Shown: piece after piece, positions 19,468 to 20,525 of the stretch | How positions within the stretch are numbered: the first letter of the stretch is position 1 | Layout: each line of letters begins with the position of its first letter | Assembly (NCBI GenBank): GCA_910585945.1 | Contig: CAJUHZ010000045.1 | Coordinates: 1-20,525, forward strand | Direction of reading: 5' to 3' | Source: an uncultured Bilophila sp. | Lineage (GTDB): Bacteria; Desulfobacterota; Desulfovibrionia; Desulfovibrionales; Desulfovibrionaceae | Length of the DNA stretch: 20,525 bases | Notes under the pieces: model-generated | Told to the model about the DNA's origin: nothing | The model's database searches: none | What the model saw: the letters and a program-made list of their open reading frames with translations, nothing else | Made by a program: the position numbers and the translations under genes

Positions 19468-20525
19468 AATAGCCCCCATTGTTGTCTTTGCCTTCAATCG
19501 TCCCACCCATTTGCGCCGCACTCTGGCTGCCCTTGCCGCCAATGAACTGGCTTCCGAAAGTGACGTGACCATCTATTGCGACGGTCCTCGAAATCTGGAA
19601 GAGCAGCGCTTGACCGCCGCCACGCGCACAGTCGCTCGGGAGGCCACAGGATTCCGCACCTGCCGGCTGGTAGAACGGGAAAGAAATCTGGGCCTTGCAG
19701 AGAGCATTATCCGGGGGGTATCTGAATCGCTGGTAAAGAACGACAGCATCATTGTGCTTGAAGACGACCTGATCACGTCGCCTTTCTTTTTGCGCTATAT
19801 GAACGAAGGGTTGGACGTCTACGCCGATGATTCCCGTGTGGCAAGCATTCACGGCTGGTGTTTTCCCCATTCTGTTCCCAATCCTCCCGCAACATTTTTT
19901 TTACGCGGTGCGGATTGCTGGGGCTGGGGAACCTGGAAACGCGCCTGGCGCCATTTTGAGCCGAATGCCGCCCTTCTGTTGCGACAATTGCGCGAGCATG
20001 AACTTGAAGATGTCTTCAACTGCAATGGCGCCTACGACTATACAAGTATGCTCAAAGCCGTTCAGGACAACAAAATAAGCTCCTGGGCCGTGCGCTGGCG
20101 CGCCAGCGCTTTTTTGCATGATCTCTATACATTGTATCCTGGGCATTCTCTAATTCAGAATATAGGAATGGATGGTTCCGGCACGCATTGTGGTGCGACA
20201 GAAAAACTTGGTGTGTCCCTGGCGCCTGCCCCCGTCCACGTCATGCGACAAGCTGTTCAGGAAAATACCGCCATGCGGCAAGCAGAGATGGACTTCCTTG
20301 CCAGCCTGGGCCAACGTGTAATGCCGTGGAGCCGCCTGCCGTTTCTGTCGAACCGCGCGCAGTGTAAAAAGCTGTGCAAGGACTTCCTCCCCCCCGTCGT
20401 CTGGCGGGCCGCCAAAAAGCTCCGGGGGAAGCAGGACAGCGCCCCCGGCATCGTGTGGCAAGGCGACTATCCCGACTGGCAGAGCGCCGTTGCGGCCTCC
20501 ACAGGATACGATCAGGACGCCATAT
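19460..20525 (+). CDS. GT2-like glycosyltransferase with start of a TIGR04325-type methyltransferase domain, open at right edge
   Basis: The reading frame is open for 355 codons to the window end. Residues 1-215 form a GT2-like domain: IVVFAFNRPTHLRRTL (7-22), VLEDDL (99-104, metal site) and CWGWGTWKRAW (153-163), typical of transferases that begin with a FNRP motif. After about 300, FLPPVVWRAAKKL, a short linker, WQGDYPDW (333-340) and ASTGYDQDAI (346-355) resemble the opening of TIGR04325 (LIC12133) putative methyltransferases. The gene may thus encode a two-domain transferase-methyltransferase. Composition is GC-rich, unlike the gene before it. The start overlaps the GT2 stop and has no good SD, so coupling is likely. 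The end lies outside the window. Confidence 0.82.
   Translation, partial: MYKIAPIVVFAFNRPTHLRRTLAALAANELASESDVTIYCDGPRNLEEQRLTAATRTVAREATGFRTCRLVERERNLGLAESIIRGVSESLVKNDSIIVLEDDLITSPFFLRYMNEGLDVYADDSRVASIHGWCFPHSVPNPPATFFLRGADCWGWGTWKRAWRHFEPNAALLLRQLREHELEDVFNCNGAYDYTSMLKAVQDNKISSWAVRWRASAFLHDLYTLYPGHSLIQNIGMDGSGTHCGATEKLGVSLAPAPVHVMRQAVQENTAMRQAEMDFLASLGQRVMPWSRLPFLSNRAQCKKLCKDFLPPVVWRAAKKLRGKQDSAPGIVWQGDYPDWQSAVAASTGYDQDAI

Noticed and set aside
20389..20395. C7 run in the right-edge glycosyltransferase gene.
   Set aside because: It is short, in frame and explained by a Pro-Pro pair expected at the start of the second domain.

Overview
The window is a cell-surface or flagellar glycan locus. 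Its core genes are GC-rich and several AT-rich blocks are set into them. All genes found lie on the + strand and are tightly packed, many with overlapping stop and start codons. It begins with the 3' end of a tRNA-Gly(GCC) and a short terminator-like hairpin, and its last gene is still open at the right edge. The organism looks like a GC-rich Gram-negative bacterium. A Desulfovibrio/Bilophila-type lineage is my guess from general gene style; nothing in the sequence proves it.

The GC-rich backbone encodes two nucleotide-sugar pathways. One is CMP-pseudaminic acid: pseB (1302), pseC (2295), a pseudaminic-acid-associated methylase (6198), pseF (6865), pseG (7566) and pseI (13602). The other is GDP-L-fucose: gmd (3431) and fcl (4654). 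No PseH-type acetyltransferase is visible. A PIG-L deacetylase and a sugar N-formyltransferase sit directly before pseI instead, which suggests an N-formylated pseudaminic acid. A small coiled-coil membrane-anchored protein (5737) lies between the two pathway blocks.

The AT-rich blocks (about 9,200-12,030 and 14,700-19,450) carry decorating genes: an SDR epimerase (its 5' half is still GC-rich), methyltransferases, a metallophosphoesterase, an ATP-grasp enzyme, an unknown polysaccharide-type protein, an FkbM methyltransferase and a GT2 glycosyltransferase. The right edge is a GC-rich glycosyltransferase that seems to run into the start of a second, TIGR04325-like methyltransferase domain.

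The most striking feature is a set of five simple-sequence repeats, each inside a different predicted SAM-dependent methyltransferase gene. They are (GC)7(GA)21 at 536-591, (GA)21 at 6477-6518, (GA)20 at 9664-9703, G12 at 15680-15691 and (GA)13 at 17571-17596. Two genes read through (ON: 149-1207 and 9466-10377). Three are out of frame as sequenced (OFF or truncated: 6198-6865, 14871-15910 and 17188-18232), and in each the downstream frame still encodes the rest of the protein. No other gene in the window has a comparable tract. The simplest reading is a phase-variable methylation module acting on a pseudaminic acid/fucose glycan, with up to 32 ON/OFF combinations. Two of the switches lie directly upstream of overlapping genes (pseF and the GT2 gene), so they may also affect sugar activation or transfer through translational coupling.
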